Of a DNA stretch of 64,000 nt, positions 22,198 to 35,026 are shown one piece after another (position 1 is the first letter of the stretch; each line of letters starts with the position of its first letter). Under the pieces are notes generated by a model that had not been told where the DNA came from, did no database searches, and worked only from the letters and a program-made list of their open reading frames with translations. Source of the stretch: an uncultured bacterium (lineage in GTDB: Bacteria > Patescibacteriota > Gracilibacteria > Absconditabacterales > Absconditicoccaceae); assembly GCA_947168725.1 (NCBI GenBank), contig CAMVNA010000002.1:82712-146711 (forward strand). The letters run 5' to 3'. The position numbers were made by a program, and so were the translations under genes.

Positions 22198-25100
22198 TTA
22201 ATAACAATCTCAATATAAATCACCCATATCAGTAATTCCATCAATTTCATAATATCTATATGCAGATGTAGGCAAATTCTTTTCCTTTTTAATCAAATCT
22301 AAGAAATACCAAACTCAATCTGAAACACACGGCATAAGCACATAAGCATAATCTCCAGGATTTACTTGCTCATACTTAGATGAAATATAATCATCCAACA
22401 AAGAACTCTGATTAACGTTTAAAAAATTACCAACTTCTGGACAATTACCTAAATCAACCGATTCTGGAGCAATAATACTTCCTGTATACCATTCATCAAT
22501 ATTTAATATATAATTAACAGAAGAAGAATCATTATCATAATCATATAAAGATCACTCCAACCAATCAAAAAGACTTCCATCATACTGTTTACATTGTGGC
22601 TTAATCATATCATTATCTTCACATAAACCTTTCAATCTTACATTTCATTGATCTCCCGAAAAATAAACCCCAGCAATATGATCAGCATATGAGGATTCTC
22701 CCCATCATCAATTCCAGTTTTTGTTACATCTTCCTTTTTGAATCGTAATATGACTACTATAATCTCAACTATTAATAGGATAATGAGGTTGCCAATTATT
22801 ATATTGTATCGCACATTCTTGCGCGGGATAATGTGCAGCACAATCTGGTGGTGGAGTACACATTCGTTTTGTATTAACCCAAATATCCAAATCAAAAGGC
22901 AAATTAACAAGACCAACCACATAAAAATTAGCACTTGGTACATCTGTTGTATCATAACATATTTGATATTCACTCAATACACAATCTTCTCCTTCTGGGG
23001 TATAACCTTCACTACACCTTTCACATTGATTTCACTCACAAAGCCACGAATATTTATTATTTATAAATCATGTATTTGATACTGTTGCATGATCATCCTC
23101 ACATGTAAATGGAATATCTCAACAAGTATTTTCTATTCTAACACACTTATTTCAATTTTTTCGAAATCCACTATTACACTCACACTTCATTGTATCAGAA
23201 TTCCAAGTTGCATTAGAATTACATTGGTGACACACCTCAGACTTTAAAGTTTCATCATCCTGAGGCTCTCATAAGCACTCCCATGTATATCATGCACCTA
23301 TATTATCATTTCTATCATTTTTTGTTCAAACTTCACAATTATAAGCTGTATCTCCACATACTCCACGTACATTTTTATCACACCTTAAACTACTTCCAGT
23401 TCATGCTTCATGAGAATTTTCATCACATTTTGCACACCAGTTACCCTGACATGCCCATATGGAACCAGATCCATTACCATTATTATTTCCTGTTGTAATC
23501 ACTGCGTCTGGATCAGAACATGTATATGGTTGATCTCCACAACCATCTCCTATTTTAACACAGACATCACCCTCTTTTCTATAACCAGAATCACACACCC
23601 AATCACAAGGATTTTCAGGCTCTTCTACATAACCGTTTATACTTCAACTCCATACTATATGGTAAGCTCATGTTGTATTAGTATACTCAGAATGTGGTGG
23701 TTTTTCTTTTCCAACCGCTTCACAAGTCATATACTTACTATTCTCCTCACAATATAACTTACCTGGCACCTGATGATTTCCGGCTTTACAATCTACAAAT
23801 TTTCGTTTAGTATCCTTATTACAATCAAGATCATAACTATCACAACTAATATAATTTCATCTAGCTTCCCAACTATTTTTTTGATCTGTAGTTATATTAA
23901 AATCTGAACTACACTGCACTTCACCATTATTACAATAATTATAATATCATGATACAGTACTTCCATTTAATTTCCAACTTCCATCTTCACATAACAGTTG
24001 AACTCACATACATTCACCTGGGCATGCTACCAAGTTATTTTCAAATCCTGTAGCTAAACTACCATGTTTATATCATTTAAGAGAGTCATTATCTCACATC
24101 AAATAACATTTCTGCATACATTTACCATCAATCAAATCGTATCCAGCCTGACATCCTGTAAACTTATAATGATATGTTGATTTATCACACTGCTCTCACG
24201 CTGGATCACTTGGAACCGCATTATAATCTATACATACCTCATATTTTCATCTTATTCATTGTAATATTTTTCTATCATCCACTTCCCAGTTTCCATTCCT
24301 TGGTGAATCATCCTTTTCCTCCAGTATCTGCTGTTGTGTTAAATTATATCATGTTTCTCATGTATCACAACTATAATCATGGAGATTACAACTTTCATAT
24401 TTATATTTTCTGGCTTCTATTTCTCCTGTTGGCCTTCAATATTCATCCATTAAGAATAACTTTCAATTATTACAAATTAACGTCTTTTTATGATCATAAT
24501 TTCCACATGATTCAAAACTTGTTCCACTTTTAGCTTTTGGTGAGCGCGTACCATCTACTGTCATATATACTACATCATATAAAGGATTATTCAACGGTTT
24601 TCATTTTTTTATATATTCCGTAGTACGAGGAAATATATAGTCATCATTTGAACACGCTACGTTGGTAGTATTATATCCAGTAACAGTTTCACCATGCCTA
24701 ATTGGTGTAGAACTCCAAGGTAATGGACAATCCGCATAACATTTTTCATGTCAAGCAGTACCTGTTAAATGATATCCTGATTTACATTTATACACACAAA
24801 TATTCTGACCTGTTGTTGGACAAGTTTCATTAGAATCTATCAAACTTGTTTCAAAAAATACTCCCCTATAAGAATCCAAATCATTTATACATAATTCAGC
24901 ATTTCCTGTATCTACTACTCATTCTGTACACTTAGCAGAAGATTCTGGTACATCTACCACTTCGATATCATCATTATAAAGACACTTTTCATTATCCCTA
25001 CACTTTAGTGCACATTCATTTCATTGATCTAATAGTTCCCATTTTCATGATCATGAGGCTGCCGATCATGATGTACATCATACTAGACAACCCTCATATG

Positions 25101-26733
25101 ATCATATAACTCATAAACTATCCCCCGTACAGTCGTCAATATTAATATTCACTCCTCAAACACTAACCGCTCCACCAACGGATAATCACTCAATTCAACC
25201 TGTATTAATTCATACTCCACTTCCTACATTCAAGTAAAAAGCATTATGTGAAAGTGGAGGAAATCAACTATCTATACTAGAATATACAAAAATATTATGT
25301 TTACCCTGTACAAGAACTCTTTTTCATCAAATTATTACATTATAAGAATCTATACCAATAGCATTTCATTCTCATCACAAAACAATACTATCAGATACCT
25401 CATCTGCATCTGCATATGGATCTTCACTTGCTCAAATAGTATTATTACTTCATCAAATCAAAGCATTTCCATCATGTCCAGTTCCCATTTTATTTAACCC
25501 TCACCCTACTAGAATCGCTGGGATTCAACCAGATTTTCATGACATAACTTCATTACCATTTCATCACAAAACTGAAGCATTATCATTTCAGGCATGAATT
25601 TTATTATTTGATCATGCTATCAGAGTTATATTATTTGAAGATACCTCATTATTTTCTCATCATAAAATATGACTATACACACCAGTATCAACAGTATTAT
25701 TAGAACCATTTACTATCACTGGATTAGGTGAAATATACAAACTAGAACCACTCATATAAATACTATTCACAATTTTCGTAAAATCTGATGGATCTAGAAA
25801 ACGCATACCATAAAGCACTTCTACCCTATTATCCAGTCATGTATAATCAAATTCGGTAATTTCCCAAAGTTCCTGTGCACCATCCCATATTCCATCATTA
25901 TTTTGATCTTTTATAGGACTATATTCTACCGTAATCTTCTGCCCTATTACTCATTTACAAGTTCATATATTTCAATTTGTACCTATTCCTTCTCAATTTA
26001 CTTTTGGGATATATCAATCAATTTCTGGACCAGAAAATTCAATAACGTCACCCTTTTTTTCACAATATCCAGTCGTACTCCCCACGTTTCCTAATCCAGA
26101 TTTATCTTCATATTTATATACTACTGTATACTCAAGTTCATCTGCTACCCCATTCTCATTTTCGTCATTTTTTGGATTATATTTTACATGAAATGTTAAT
26201 GATCCTTCTATACTATCTCCTGTCAGCATCTTTGGGTCCGGATTATAAAATTCCAATAAACATTCAGGCATCTCTTCCATATTTATGGAATAAGCTCATC
26301 CAGCACAAAAGGTTTTTTTCAACGGTCTACAAGGTGTAAATTCAGATAACAAAGCTCATGTATATTCAGTTTTTATGTTTATGTAATATTTGTCCTCAAT
26401 ATAATTTGCGTTTTTAGTCTGAGGTCCCTGCATGAAAATACCTGTTACTGTTACTGGAAGATAACAAAACAAGCTCTCATTATATTCGAAATCACTTCAT
26501 ACAAACCCCGTCATTATATATCAACTACCGCCACCATAAGGACCACCTATACGATTTATTTTTACAGTCCCAATTCCTTCTCATCATTGCTGAGCTAATA
26601 CAGAATGAGTCAATAATGATACTCATCATACACATAGCACCAATGATAAAACTACTAACAATATCGTTAAGAATCTTCCATTTACAAAATTTTTCTTTGG
26701 AAGTAAGCTTTTTACCTTTCGTTTTTGTTTCAT
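22198..26733 (-). CDS. Giant surface protein: beta-roll plus Cys-rich repeats
   Basis: 1511 residues with UGA as Gly; the ORF track shows only fragments. A membrane or signal segment lies at about 17-40. Residues about 350-470 hold repeats of the form ILGGENNEVSSNNITLIAGSNNKI and ALIGGSNNTIG, resembling the left-handed beta-roll head repeats of trimeric adhesins such as YadA. From about 540 to 1250 there are many EGF-like or receptor-like cysteine modules (CNSGFRKNGNKCVRIENTCG; CDSGYRKEGDVCVKIGDGCG). A C-terminal domain of about 250 residues follows. Expected role is contact with a host cell or surface; disulfides would need an oxidising exterior. No C-terminal anchor is seen. Confidence 0.75.
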
Positions 26734-26832
26734 TTGATCTTAAAGCATAATAAAATTAGATACCCAATTATACTCTAAACATCAAATTTTGTCAAATTTT
26801 TAAGGACTTTTTTGTACAAAAATTTTTTTTCA

Positions 26833-29157
26833 CTAAAAACTTTTAGACATGTAAGTTCACTTTAATTCAAATCACAAATTTTTGTAATATTCTCTCACTC
26901 CCACTCATGAAATCACAGAAATCTGATTATATCCAAAAGATTTTGAGAGCCTCTCAGCAAAAGATAATAATCTTTTTCCTAATCACGTATGCTGAGTTCA
27001 TTGATTAGACTTTTCTCAAATCTTCTGCAACTCTCCATACACATGTAATTCCCTAATTATTGCTGTTCATTTTTCTAATCATTCAACTCAAACCACACTA
27101 TCATCATTTGGCAATAATAAACGAGTAAATCCATACAAATATCCCAGTTCATCTTCAAACGAAATAAAACATTCCTGCCCTACTGAAGATTTATACCAAC
27201 GCAAAACTAAATTCAAAAAATCTGATTCTCTCTTTTCTACCCTGTTTCTAACCTCTCTAGATCTAGTATCCAAACATACAAAATTACGAAAAGATTTTAA
27301 ATCCGGCTGTGTTCAAATTATTTGTGTACACTGCCCCCCTTTGACAAGGGGGGATAAAGGGGGGATATCTAATATTAGTTGATTTATTTCCCCACAAACT
27401 GATTCAAAATTATTTAACACTTCATCATTTGTAAACCTAATTACCCTCAATCAAAGAGCATTTAAAATTTGTGTCCTTATTTTATCATATTTAAGTTCAT
27501 CATTTGTCCAGTGTGTATCTCAATCTACTTCTATTACCAATTTTTTAGATGCTATATAAAAATCAACAATATATTCATCTATTGGCTGTTGCCTTAAAAC
27601 TTTTATATCCAATGGTTGCAAGAAATCATACCATAATCTCTTTTCTGCTTTTGTCATATTTTGTTTTAATTCTTTCGCTTTTTCAAGCAATGAAGGATTA
27701 TATGCCAAAAAATTCTTTTTATAAATATCCACATTTTGATTCTTTACTAAATTATATCCCTCCGGCTCATTTCATTCACCACCTCCCTTATCAAAGGGAG
27801 GCCTTTTTTGCCCACATTCGTTCGAAATGACATGTTTTGAAAAATATTCTTCCTCACTTTCATACAATTTATAATCTCAATATAAACGCTCATAAAACTT
27901 TTCTATATCAATATTTCACTTTCAATGATAGCTATCCCTCATCTCCTTCAATAAAGATTCATGTGCCATCTGAGAAAGATTAGTAATATTCGATCCAGCA
28001 ACAATTTCTGTTGCAGGTATATCACGAATTAACCTTTTAATTCTAGTATAAGGAGGTATTATATTCAAAAACGTTTCACGAATCTCAGCCAATATCTGAT
28101 CTGTAGTTATCGGTGTATATTTTCATTCTTTATACAAATTATACAACTCCGTATTTGGAATGACCGATGTTGGATAAAACTTTATCTCATCAGGTTGAAA
28201 AGATGGATCTGAATAAATATCTCTAAAACTCTGAATATCTTTTTCAAAATCTGAACCATAAAGTCATGGCATTAAGTGAATTGATATTTTCAATCCATAT
28301 TGGCGCATAATATGTATAGCATCCTTTATTTTCTGTACATCATGACCTCTTTTATTCAATTTTAAAACCTCATCATCTGTAGATTGTATTCACATTTCCA
28401 CTCTCGTAACCCCTAATTCACGCCAAAATTTACAATTCTCATGACTAACTAAATCTGGACGAGTCTCAATTGTCAGTCAGATTATTCTATTTTTAGCTGT
28501 TTCATTTTTTTTAATCGCTTCTTCAAGTAAATCTGAATATTTTATCTCATCTAAATTTTCAATCTCAAAATGGTATTTAGAATTATCCTCACCTTCTCAT
28601 CATAAATCTTGCTTAATCTTCAAATCAGAAAATGTGTTACATGCATCATAAAGCTGCTTCACAAAATCTATTTTATAATCTCTAGGATAAGCATCCCATG
28701 ATCAACCAAGAATTATCATTTCAATTTTATCTGTTTGATGCCCCGTCGTAGTTAATGATTGCAAACGATTATAAACCTGTTTCATTGGATCAAACTGATT
28801 CAACCATGCACGCATAGCTCCAGGCTCAGATTTGATATAACTTTTTGGCATTCATGGATCATTAGGACAAAATATACATTGTCCTGGGCATGGCCAAGGT
28901 TTAGTCAAAACTTGAACGGGAACAATTCATGAAAGAGAACGAATTGCCCTTTTACGTAATAGCATTTCAAAAATTTGATTCTTTTCCAATTTTCACTCTT
29001 TCACTGCATTAAAATACGACTGCAAAATTTGAGATTTAGATGGCAAATCTTTCATTTTTTTCTCTTTAGCAAAAGCACGCTGCATATCCTTAATTTCATC
29101 AGCAGTTATATTTGGAATTTTATCATATATTGCTTTTACTAGAGGAAAAAAATCCAT
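26833..29157 (-). CDS. Elp3-like radical SAM/GNAT protein with inserted DUF559
   Basis: 774 residues, against about 550 for usual Elp3. The radical SAM domain carries KPWPCPGQCIFC (CX3CX2C) near residue 90 and GVTRVEMGIQST; the GNAT domain at the C-terminus shows IRELHVYGELQKIG and HTGLGKRLLSFAERL. Elp3 modifies wobble uridine in tRNA. Between them, about 475-590, sits a complete DUF559 (Vsr-like nuclease fold) module: NMTKAEKRLWYDFLQ, VLRQQPIDEYIVDFYI, LVIEVDGDTHW and LGLRVIRFTNDEVLNN. Its flanks translate palindromic repeats (RPPFDKGGGE and IPPLSPLVKGGQ). The frame is intact throughout, and the module contains UGA-Gly codons. Confidence 0.85.
27334..27366. repeat. REP-like GC-rich palindrome, left side of DUF559 module
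   Basis: CCCCCCTT-TGAC-AAGGGGGG (27334-27353) is a perfect palindrome, followed by a second GGGGGG block. It is far richer in G and C than its surroundings. Sequences encoding PPLSPLVKGG of this kind are known as mobile repeats beside DUF559 genes in other bacteria. Confidence 0.75.
27782..27835. repeat. REP-like palindrome, right side of DUF559 module
   Basis: CCTCCCTT-ATCA-AAGGGAGG (27782-27801) plus an adjacent CATTCGTTCGAAATGACATG tract. Together with the left palindrome it brackets a segment of about 470-500 bases holding the DUF559 coding part of elp3. Confidence 0.75.
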
Positions 29158-29322
29158 AAAATATCAATTACTCATAAACTATGAGTATAATATGGATTCT
29201 CCTCTAAGTTTCAATTGTTTCTAGTTATTCACACATAAAAAATGAAACCAAAATCCCCTTGCATTTTTGTATAAGAAAAGCACACTAGATTCAAGTCAAA
29301 TTTTTACTAAATAATTCTGAAT

Positions 29323-30375
29323 ATGCTAAACAATTTAATTCTAATTCTAAGTTTTACTCTCGCTACATTTATTATAGCTATTATAATTTACCCTCTATAT
29401 ATCAAACTCCTCAAAAAACGAAAAGCTGGTAAAACAATTCGTAATGATACAGCGACTGGAGAAAAAGCGGAAATTTTTGCAAAATTACATTGACACAAAG
29501 CTGGGACACCAACAATGGGTTGAGGATTATTCTTACTCATGATGCTCGTTATGATCGGGATATCTCGAATCTCTCAAAAAATGTGATGGACAAACTATCA
29601 TCTTTGGAATAGACAAGAAACATATATAATATTATTCTGATTTTTCAGCATGTGATTAATTTGATTAATCGATGATATACTAAATATTCGTAACGTAGGT
29701 AAAGTAAAATGATTAAACATGAGAGCCAAGATGCTCGGATTAATTCTATTTTCATGATGGATTTCATACCGATTTTATTGGGTATTATGAATAGATTACA
29801 TAAATCTTGCACCAGCATTTGGAATTATTCATTTATGACGATGATTCCCTATCCTTACATTCATTGCAACAATATTTATAGTAAATGCTGTAAATATTAC
29901 AGATTGACTTGATTGATTAGCTGGTTGATTAAATATTTTTGTATTACTAACATTCGCTGTTGCTTTATTTATCTCTCACAGATATCTTGCTACAACAGTG
30001 CTATGAATATGTATTTCAACTTTAGTTGCTTTCATGTTTTTCAATATCAATCCAGCAAAAGTATTTATGTGAGACAGTTGAGCATTTTGCCTATGATGAT
30101 TAATCGCCGCCACTACATACTTACTAAATATGAGCATATGAATACTTATTCCTATGATTATTGTCTTCTTGATTTTTATAATAGACTTATGTACCAGCTG
30201 ACTTCAAATGTTCTGGAAAAAAGTTTTTCACCACAAATTATTTCCTATCGCTCCTTTCCACCATTACTTAGAATACAAATGAATTAAAGAATATACAATT
30301 GTAATGTACATGTGGTTGATTCAAACCATATTAGCAGTTACAGCAATAATAATTATATTCCGACAATTTCTATAA
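29323..30375 (+). CDS. mraY: Phospho-MurNAc-pentapeptide transferase MraY
   Basis: 350 residues with about ten membrane segments. It transfers phospho-MurNAc-pentapeptide to undecaprenyl phosphate, giving lipid I. Conserved motifs: GTPTMGGGLFL, IGLIDDILNIRN, NAVNITDGLDGLAGGLN, VFMGDSGAFCLGG and the cytoplasmic histidine loop APFHHYLEYKG. Strand, order and length fit MraY rather than WecA, which lacks the HHYLE loop. Together with murB in this window it shows that peptidoglycan is made. It is followed by an O-antigen-ligase-like gene. Confidence 0.95.
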
Positions 30376-30446
30376 AATAACAAAAATAACAAAAATAAAA
30401 AAAGTAAAAAATCAGACATCCTCTTTTAGGTATTTTCTTAATCATC

Positions 30447-32051
30447 ATGAAAAAACTTACATTACGATGGTCTAATATTTGTTCCAAACCTCTAAATTTT
30501 TGGATCACTTTATTGTGTAAAATCTTTGTGGTTTGACTTTTACTACAATTTTTCTTACAAACTTTCGTAACATTCAAACTATGACGAGATGGAAAATTCT
30601 GGACACTATTCTGGATGTGGAAAGAATTCATATTGTTAATATTTATAGTAATATTATTACGATACATCCTTTCTAACTTAAAATCACGAATTAAAATCGT
30701 AAAAAACAAAGAAAATACTGACAAAATATCACGAAAATTATTACTAAAAAATGTTCAATCAAAATTTGTCATCCAATTCATATTAAGCTTTTTAATAACA
30801 ATTATAGTTTTTCTATTTTTAGCTGTAATAATTCAACAAGTTTGAATTAAAGCTTTTGTTTTGAGTGCAAAATATGATTTATTCTGATTTTTTATCTTTG
30901 GAATTTGAATTTGTTTAGGTTTGTTATTTTTTACAGAAAAACATAAAGATTTACTCCAGTTATATAATAAATTAATCATTTGGTCTCTACGATTATGACT
31001 TTTTCGACGATTTATAGTATGGTTAATGCCCAATGCCCTTAAGTTATTCGGATATAACCCACAAATCTATGAATGAACCGTATGACAAAACCCACCTGCT
31101 GCATATTATACACTCATAAACCAATGACACGTTAGAAATCAATTTCTTTTCGAAAGACCAACAAGTTTCTGATTTTGGCTAATCGCTTTCTTCCCTGTTT
31201 TTGTACTATGATTTTTAAGAAACAAAAAAAGAAAAGACCAAATATTCCCTGTAATCATATTCTGACTTTTAATACTTTCTACTCGATCACGTGCATGAAT
31301 AGCAGTTCGAGCACTAGAAGCAATTATTCTATTTTTCATTGTGTACCGAAAATCTGTTAAAAAATATTTCATACGACTAATCATTTTAGCCTTAATCGGA
31401 CTATGATGACTCGCATATTTATGAAGATGAATAATGGTAAGAGAACATTCAAATACTGGACACCTCCAATTGATGAAAGCATGATGGGATATAGCTAAAC
31501 AAAATCTATTATTTTGACGGTGAGCATGATACTCGTGACCTGCTTCTCACCAATTATGTTATACAGATGAACCTGTAGACATATATGAAGATATCGATTC
31601 AATTCAATTAGACAATCAACGCTGTGAATTACTCAGAAAAGAAAATGTAAAAAATCAGATTTCTACCTACGGTTTCAATCCTGAAAATCAGTACTTACAA
31701 ATATTAATGGAATTCTGAATCATATGAATAATATTCCGACTATGATTATGTGTTATCATCCTACGATATACCGCAAAAATGATTCAGTTATACTGCAAAA
31801 AGAATAAATCTCCATATCAAGAACTATTATATTACTCATTATTATGATTTGGAATCTGATTTATTTGATTATGTATCGAATGATTAGTATTACATTCTTT
31901 AGTAGATAGAATGGTTATTTATCCTTTCTTTCTATTATATTGAATAACAATTTGATTATGGGAGAAAGAAAAAAATAAACAATACATTCCACCTGAACCT
32001 AAAAAAAAGAAGAAAAAAGCTAATTGAAAACAGAGAAAAAACTCAAAATAA
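30447..32051 (+). CDS. O-antigen ligase/polymerase-like membrane protein
   Basis: 534 residues with ten or more membrane segments. Near the middle is FGLLILSTRSRAGIAVRALEAIILF and a large loop with GRGAGYSGPASHQ and ENQYLQILMEFGIIG, the pattern of the Wzy/WaaL superfamily; the conserved Arg-rich start and the N-x-Y-L motif fit. Such proteins polymerise or attach glycans from undecaprenyl carriers on the outer face of the membrane. A basic tail (KKKKKKANGKQRKNSK) stays in the cytoplasm. It may use the heptose-containing glycan made by the 40-54 kb locus. FtsW-like identity is ruled out by motif order. Confidence 0.75.
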
Positions 32052-32058
32052 AAAAGTG

Positions 32059-32188
32059 TTGATTTTTAGACTCATTTATATAATATATTTCTTCGCACGG
32101 ATAAAAATTCATTTCTTATCCCATATATGCCCCATACCTCTCTCCTAAGGGGACAAAACTCTCACATGTATCGATGTGGGAGTTTTTT
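32059..32188 (+). ncRNA. Candidate small RNA after the ligase gene
   Basis: Promoter TTGATT (32059-32064), 16 bases, TAATAT (32081-32086) and a terminator AAAACTCTCACAT/ATGTGGGAGTTTT (13 bp, loop GTATCG, T run) define a transcript of about 95 nt. Inside lies CCCC...GGGG pairing around ATACCTCTCTCCTAA. No ORF; no match to 4.5S RNA motifs. Confidence 0.5.
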
Positions 32189-32257
32189 CAAACAAAAGCT
32201 TGCTTTTAGTCAAGTTTCCAATAACCTAAAAATACTCATTTAAAACAAATCAATAAA

Positions 32258-32644
32258 ATGCCAAACAATATTCATCCTCTAATAATATGAGCAATAGTCT
32301 GATTAATTGTATGATTTATCGTTGCAAAAGTTACTGTTCATTCCGCCGTTAAATCAGCTCGCTCTACATCGGTAAAACAAGCTCGCAAAGTAATTCTTTG
32401 AGATGTTAACGAAAAACTAGCACCCGCACTACCATGATTTCCCTATGATTTTAAAGATATGGTATTTATTTGAAAATGAATCGATTATCTAGTTTTTGAC
32501 TGATTAGCTTCATGACATCTTAGAAAAATTATCTTATTAGAAATAAAAAGCTGACAATCATTATTAAATAGAAATGAATCCATGATAAAGAACGCTGTAT
32601 GAAATTGACTTGTCTCTTACGAAGTATTTAGAGTACATGTATAA
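32258..32644 (+). CDS. Holliday-junction-resolvase-like endonuclease (COG4741 type)
   Basis: 128 residues. A short membrane or signal-like N-terminus (IIGAIVGLIVGFIVA) leads into a nuclease-like domain: KLAPALPGFPYDFKDMVFIGKGIDYLVFDG, then IILLEIKSGQSLLNRNESMIKNAV. The D...ExK pattern (IDYLVFDG / LLEIKSG) is that of the restriction-endonuclease fold used by archaeal-type Holliday resolvases. COG4741 proteins share this layout, including the membrane segment, but their biochemical role is not proven. It is followed at 25 bases by a nucleotidyltransferase. Confidence 0.75.
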
Positions 32645-32668
32645 TTTTATCTCATTCCGACTCTGACA

Positions 32669-33115
32669 ATGAAAACCATTGTAATCACATCTGGATATTT
32701 TAATCCAATCCACCCATGACATATCGAATGTTTAGAACTATGTAAACAGTTGTGAGATGAACTGTGGGTAATTGTAAATAGTGATTTACAGGCAAAATTA
32801 AAAACAGGAAATGATGAAGTTTTTCAAGATGAAAATTTCAGAATGAAAATCGTAAGCTCTCTAAAAGTCGTAGATCAAGTTTTTCTTTCAATAGATAAAG
32901 ATTGATCTGTTTGTGAAAGTATTAGAGAAATAACGAAATTAATAAAGGAAAAATACTGAGAGGATACAAAAATAATATTCTGAAAATGATGAGATCGTTT
33001 CTCATGAAATATTCCAGAAGTCCAAGTATGCCAAGAATTATGAATTGAAATAAAAGACTGATTATGAGCAAAAACTCATAATAGCAGTGACTATAGAACA
33101 AAATCCTGAAAATAA
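32669..33115 (+). CDS. Cytidylyltransferase-like nucleotidyltransferase
   Basis: 148 residues. ITSGYFNPIHPGHIECLELCKQLG contains the HxGH motif of the tagD/RfaE/PPAT nucleotidyltransferase superfamily, and the later IIFGKGGDRFSGNIPE corresponds to the conserved ligand loop. It resembles HldC/RfaE-C but is a distinct gene from the heptose locus copy at 43971. The substrate could be a sugar or alcohol phosphate. It converges with argS, stopping 1 base away. Confidence 0.8.
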
Positions 33116-33116
33116 A

Positions 33117-34823
33117 TTACATACTTTCTACTGCATCAATTCAAAGAAGATTTAATGCATTTTTCATTACTTGAAGGATAGATTGAAGCAAGTGTAAACG
33201 AGCCTTACTAAGTTCCAGATTAGAATCATCAATAATTTTATGATTATGATAATATGAGTTGAAAAGCTGAGCCACATCTAAACACCATCTTGCAATATAG
33301 TTTGGTTTATATTCATTTGATGCTCTTTGAACTTCTTCTTCAAATGATGCTAATTTTAATAATAAAGCTTTTTCTTCATCTGTATTGAGTAAACTGTACT
33401 CAACATTTCAATCAAGTTCTCGTTGATTTTTTCTTAAGATTGAAGACATCCTTGCAGTTGTATACTGAAGATATGGTCAGGTTTCTCACTCAAAAGAAAG
33501 CGCCGTCTGTTGATCAAAAATAATTTTTTTCTCACTATCTTGCAAAAGCATCCCAAATTTCATTGCTCAAAATGCGATTTTTCTCGCTGTCTCTTTTTTC
33601 TCTTCTAATGGAATATCCCTATCAGCAACCATCGATTCAGCTTTTTCTAGTAATTGATCACGGAAATCTTCATAAAGAATTACATTTCATGCACGAGAAG
33701 ACATTTTTCATTCTTTCAAATCAACTAATCAATATGAAATGTGCTGGAGTTTATCACGGTTGATTCACATAATTTCCAAAGTTTTGAAAAGCTGAGCAAA
33801 ATGATGCTCTTGCTCTGAACCAACGATATAGAGTGATTTTGAATAATTTGGATAATCAGCCTGTTTTTTGAATGCTAATCCAATATCTTTGGTAGAATAA
33901 AGTGAAGCTCCATTTGATTTGAGAAGTAAAAATCGTCATAAACCGTACTCTTCCAAATTTATAGCTAATGCTCATTCAGAAATTACAGCTTTTCATTCTG
34001 CTTGTAACTTACGAACTAATTCAATTCAAGGTTTCTCTACTTCACTTTCAAAGTATCGTTTATCAATTTCTTCACTTCAGAGTTCTGCAAAAATTTTCTT
34101 CATATCCTGTAAACAAAGTTCTCTAGTTTCTTTCCATATTTTAACTAACTCCTCATCTCAATCTTCCAATTTTTTTTGTAAATCTCAAATTTCTGGTTTA
34201 TATACATCAGGATTCTCATCCACCTTTTTCGTAGCATCTGAATACAAAGTTCCTACTCGTTTTGAAAAATTTTCCTTTGGCATGTCTCACTGATAAAATT
34301 TGGTATAATACCAAATCCATTTAGCCACATGAGCTCCTATATCTCATGGATAGCAGCATTTTACCACATCATTTCATGCATATTTCAAAATTCTGGCATT
34401 CGATTCGCTCACCAAAATATTTCTAATATGTCATATATGAATTGCTTTATGTGTATTTGGCTGCCATCATTCTAAAATAAATTGTTTTCATGTAGACTCT
34501 CCTCTTCCAAAATCAGCTTTTTCTTTTTCTATTTTTTCGATTACATTTTTGGCAAAATTTTCAGAATTTAACACTGCATTTACATATGGTCAAACCGAAA
34601 TAATTTCAGAAAAAGAATCAGAAGTCTGAATTTTACTCTCGATTTCACTACTTATTTGAGCAGGATTTTTTCATAAAGTTTTAGCTCGTTTAAAACAAGG
34701 AAATGCAAAATCTCCTTTCACATTATCTGGAGCTATAACTACATCTGAAACTATTTCATCCTCAGAAACTCAAAGATTCGGAGCAATAAGCTCAGCAAAC
34801 TCATACATTAACTTTTGAATCAT
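33117..34823 (-). CDS. argS: Arginyl-tRNA synthetase
   Basis: 568 residues, class I. Charges tRNA-Arg. WWQPNTHKAIHIGHIRN holds the HIGH motif, and GKMSSRAGNVI corresponds to KMSK. The C-terminal DALR anticodon-binding domain (about 450-568) ends LHLLQSILQVMKNALNLLGIDAVESM. The N-terminal domain that reads the D-loop A20 of tRNA-Arg is present. The window also contains a tRNA-Arg(TCG) gene with A in the D-loop, which this enzyme would charge. Confidence 0.96.
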
Positions 34824-34961
34824 CAAAAACCTCATAAATTAATAAAACATACAACAATAACATTGTACGAATCCTACAGTGATTTGCAAAAGTTTTATCA
34901 AAAAGATGTATTTCAAAAAATTAAAATATCTGATACAATAAGATAATAAATCCTAAAAAAA

Positions 34962-34990
34962 TTGACAAAGAAGCAACATTTGATTATAAT
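34962..34990 (+). promoter_or_regulatory. Promoter of the 35027 gene
   Basis: TTGACA (34962-34967), 17 bases, TATAAT (34985-34990): a full consensus promoter 37 bases before the start codon. Confidence 0.8.
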
Positions 34991-35026
34991 ATAATTACAA
35001 TTTTTTATATCACTATTAAAACAACA

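Noticed and set aside
22738-25497. Several plus-strand ORFs of 60-120 residues
   Set aside because: They lie antisense to the giant surface protein, whose UGA-inclusive frame is open over the whole stretch.
27334-27366. Intrinsic terminator inside elp3
   Set aside because: The GC-rich palindrome is within an intact reading frame and is not followed by a T run; it matches mobile repeat character instead.
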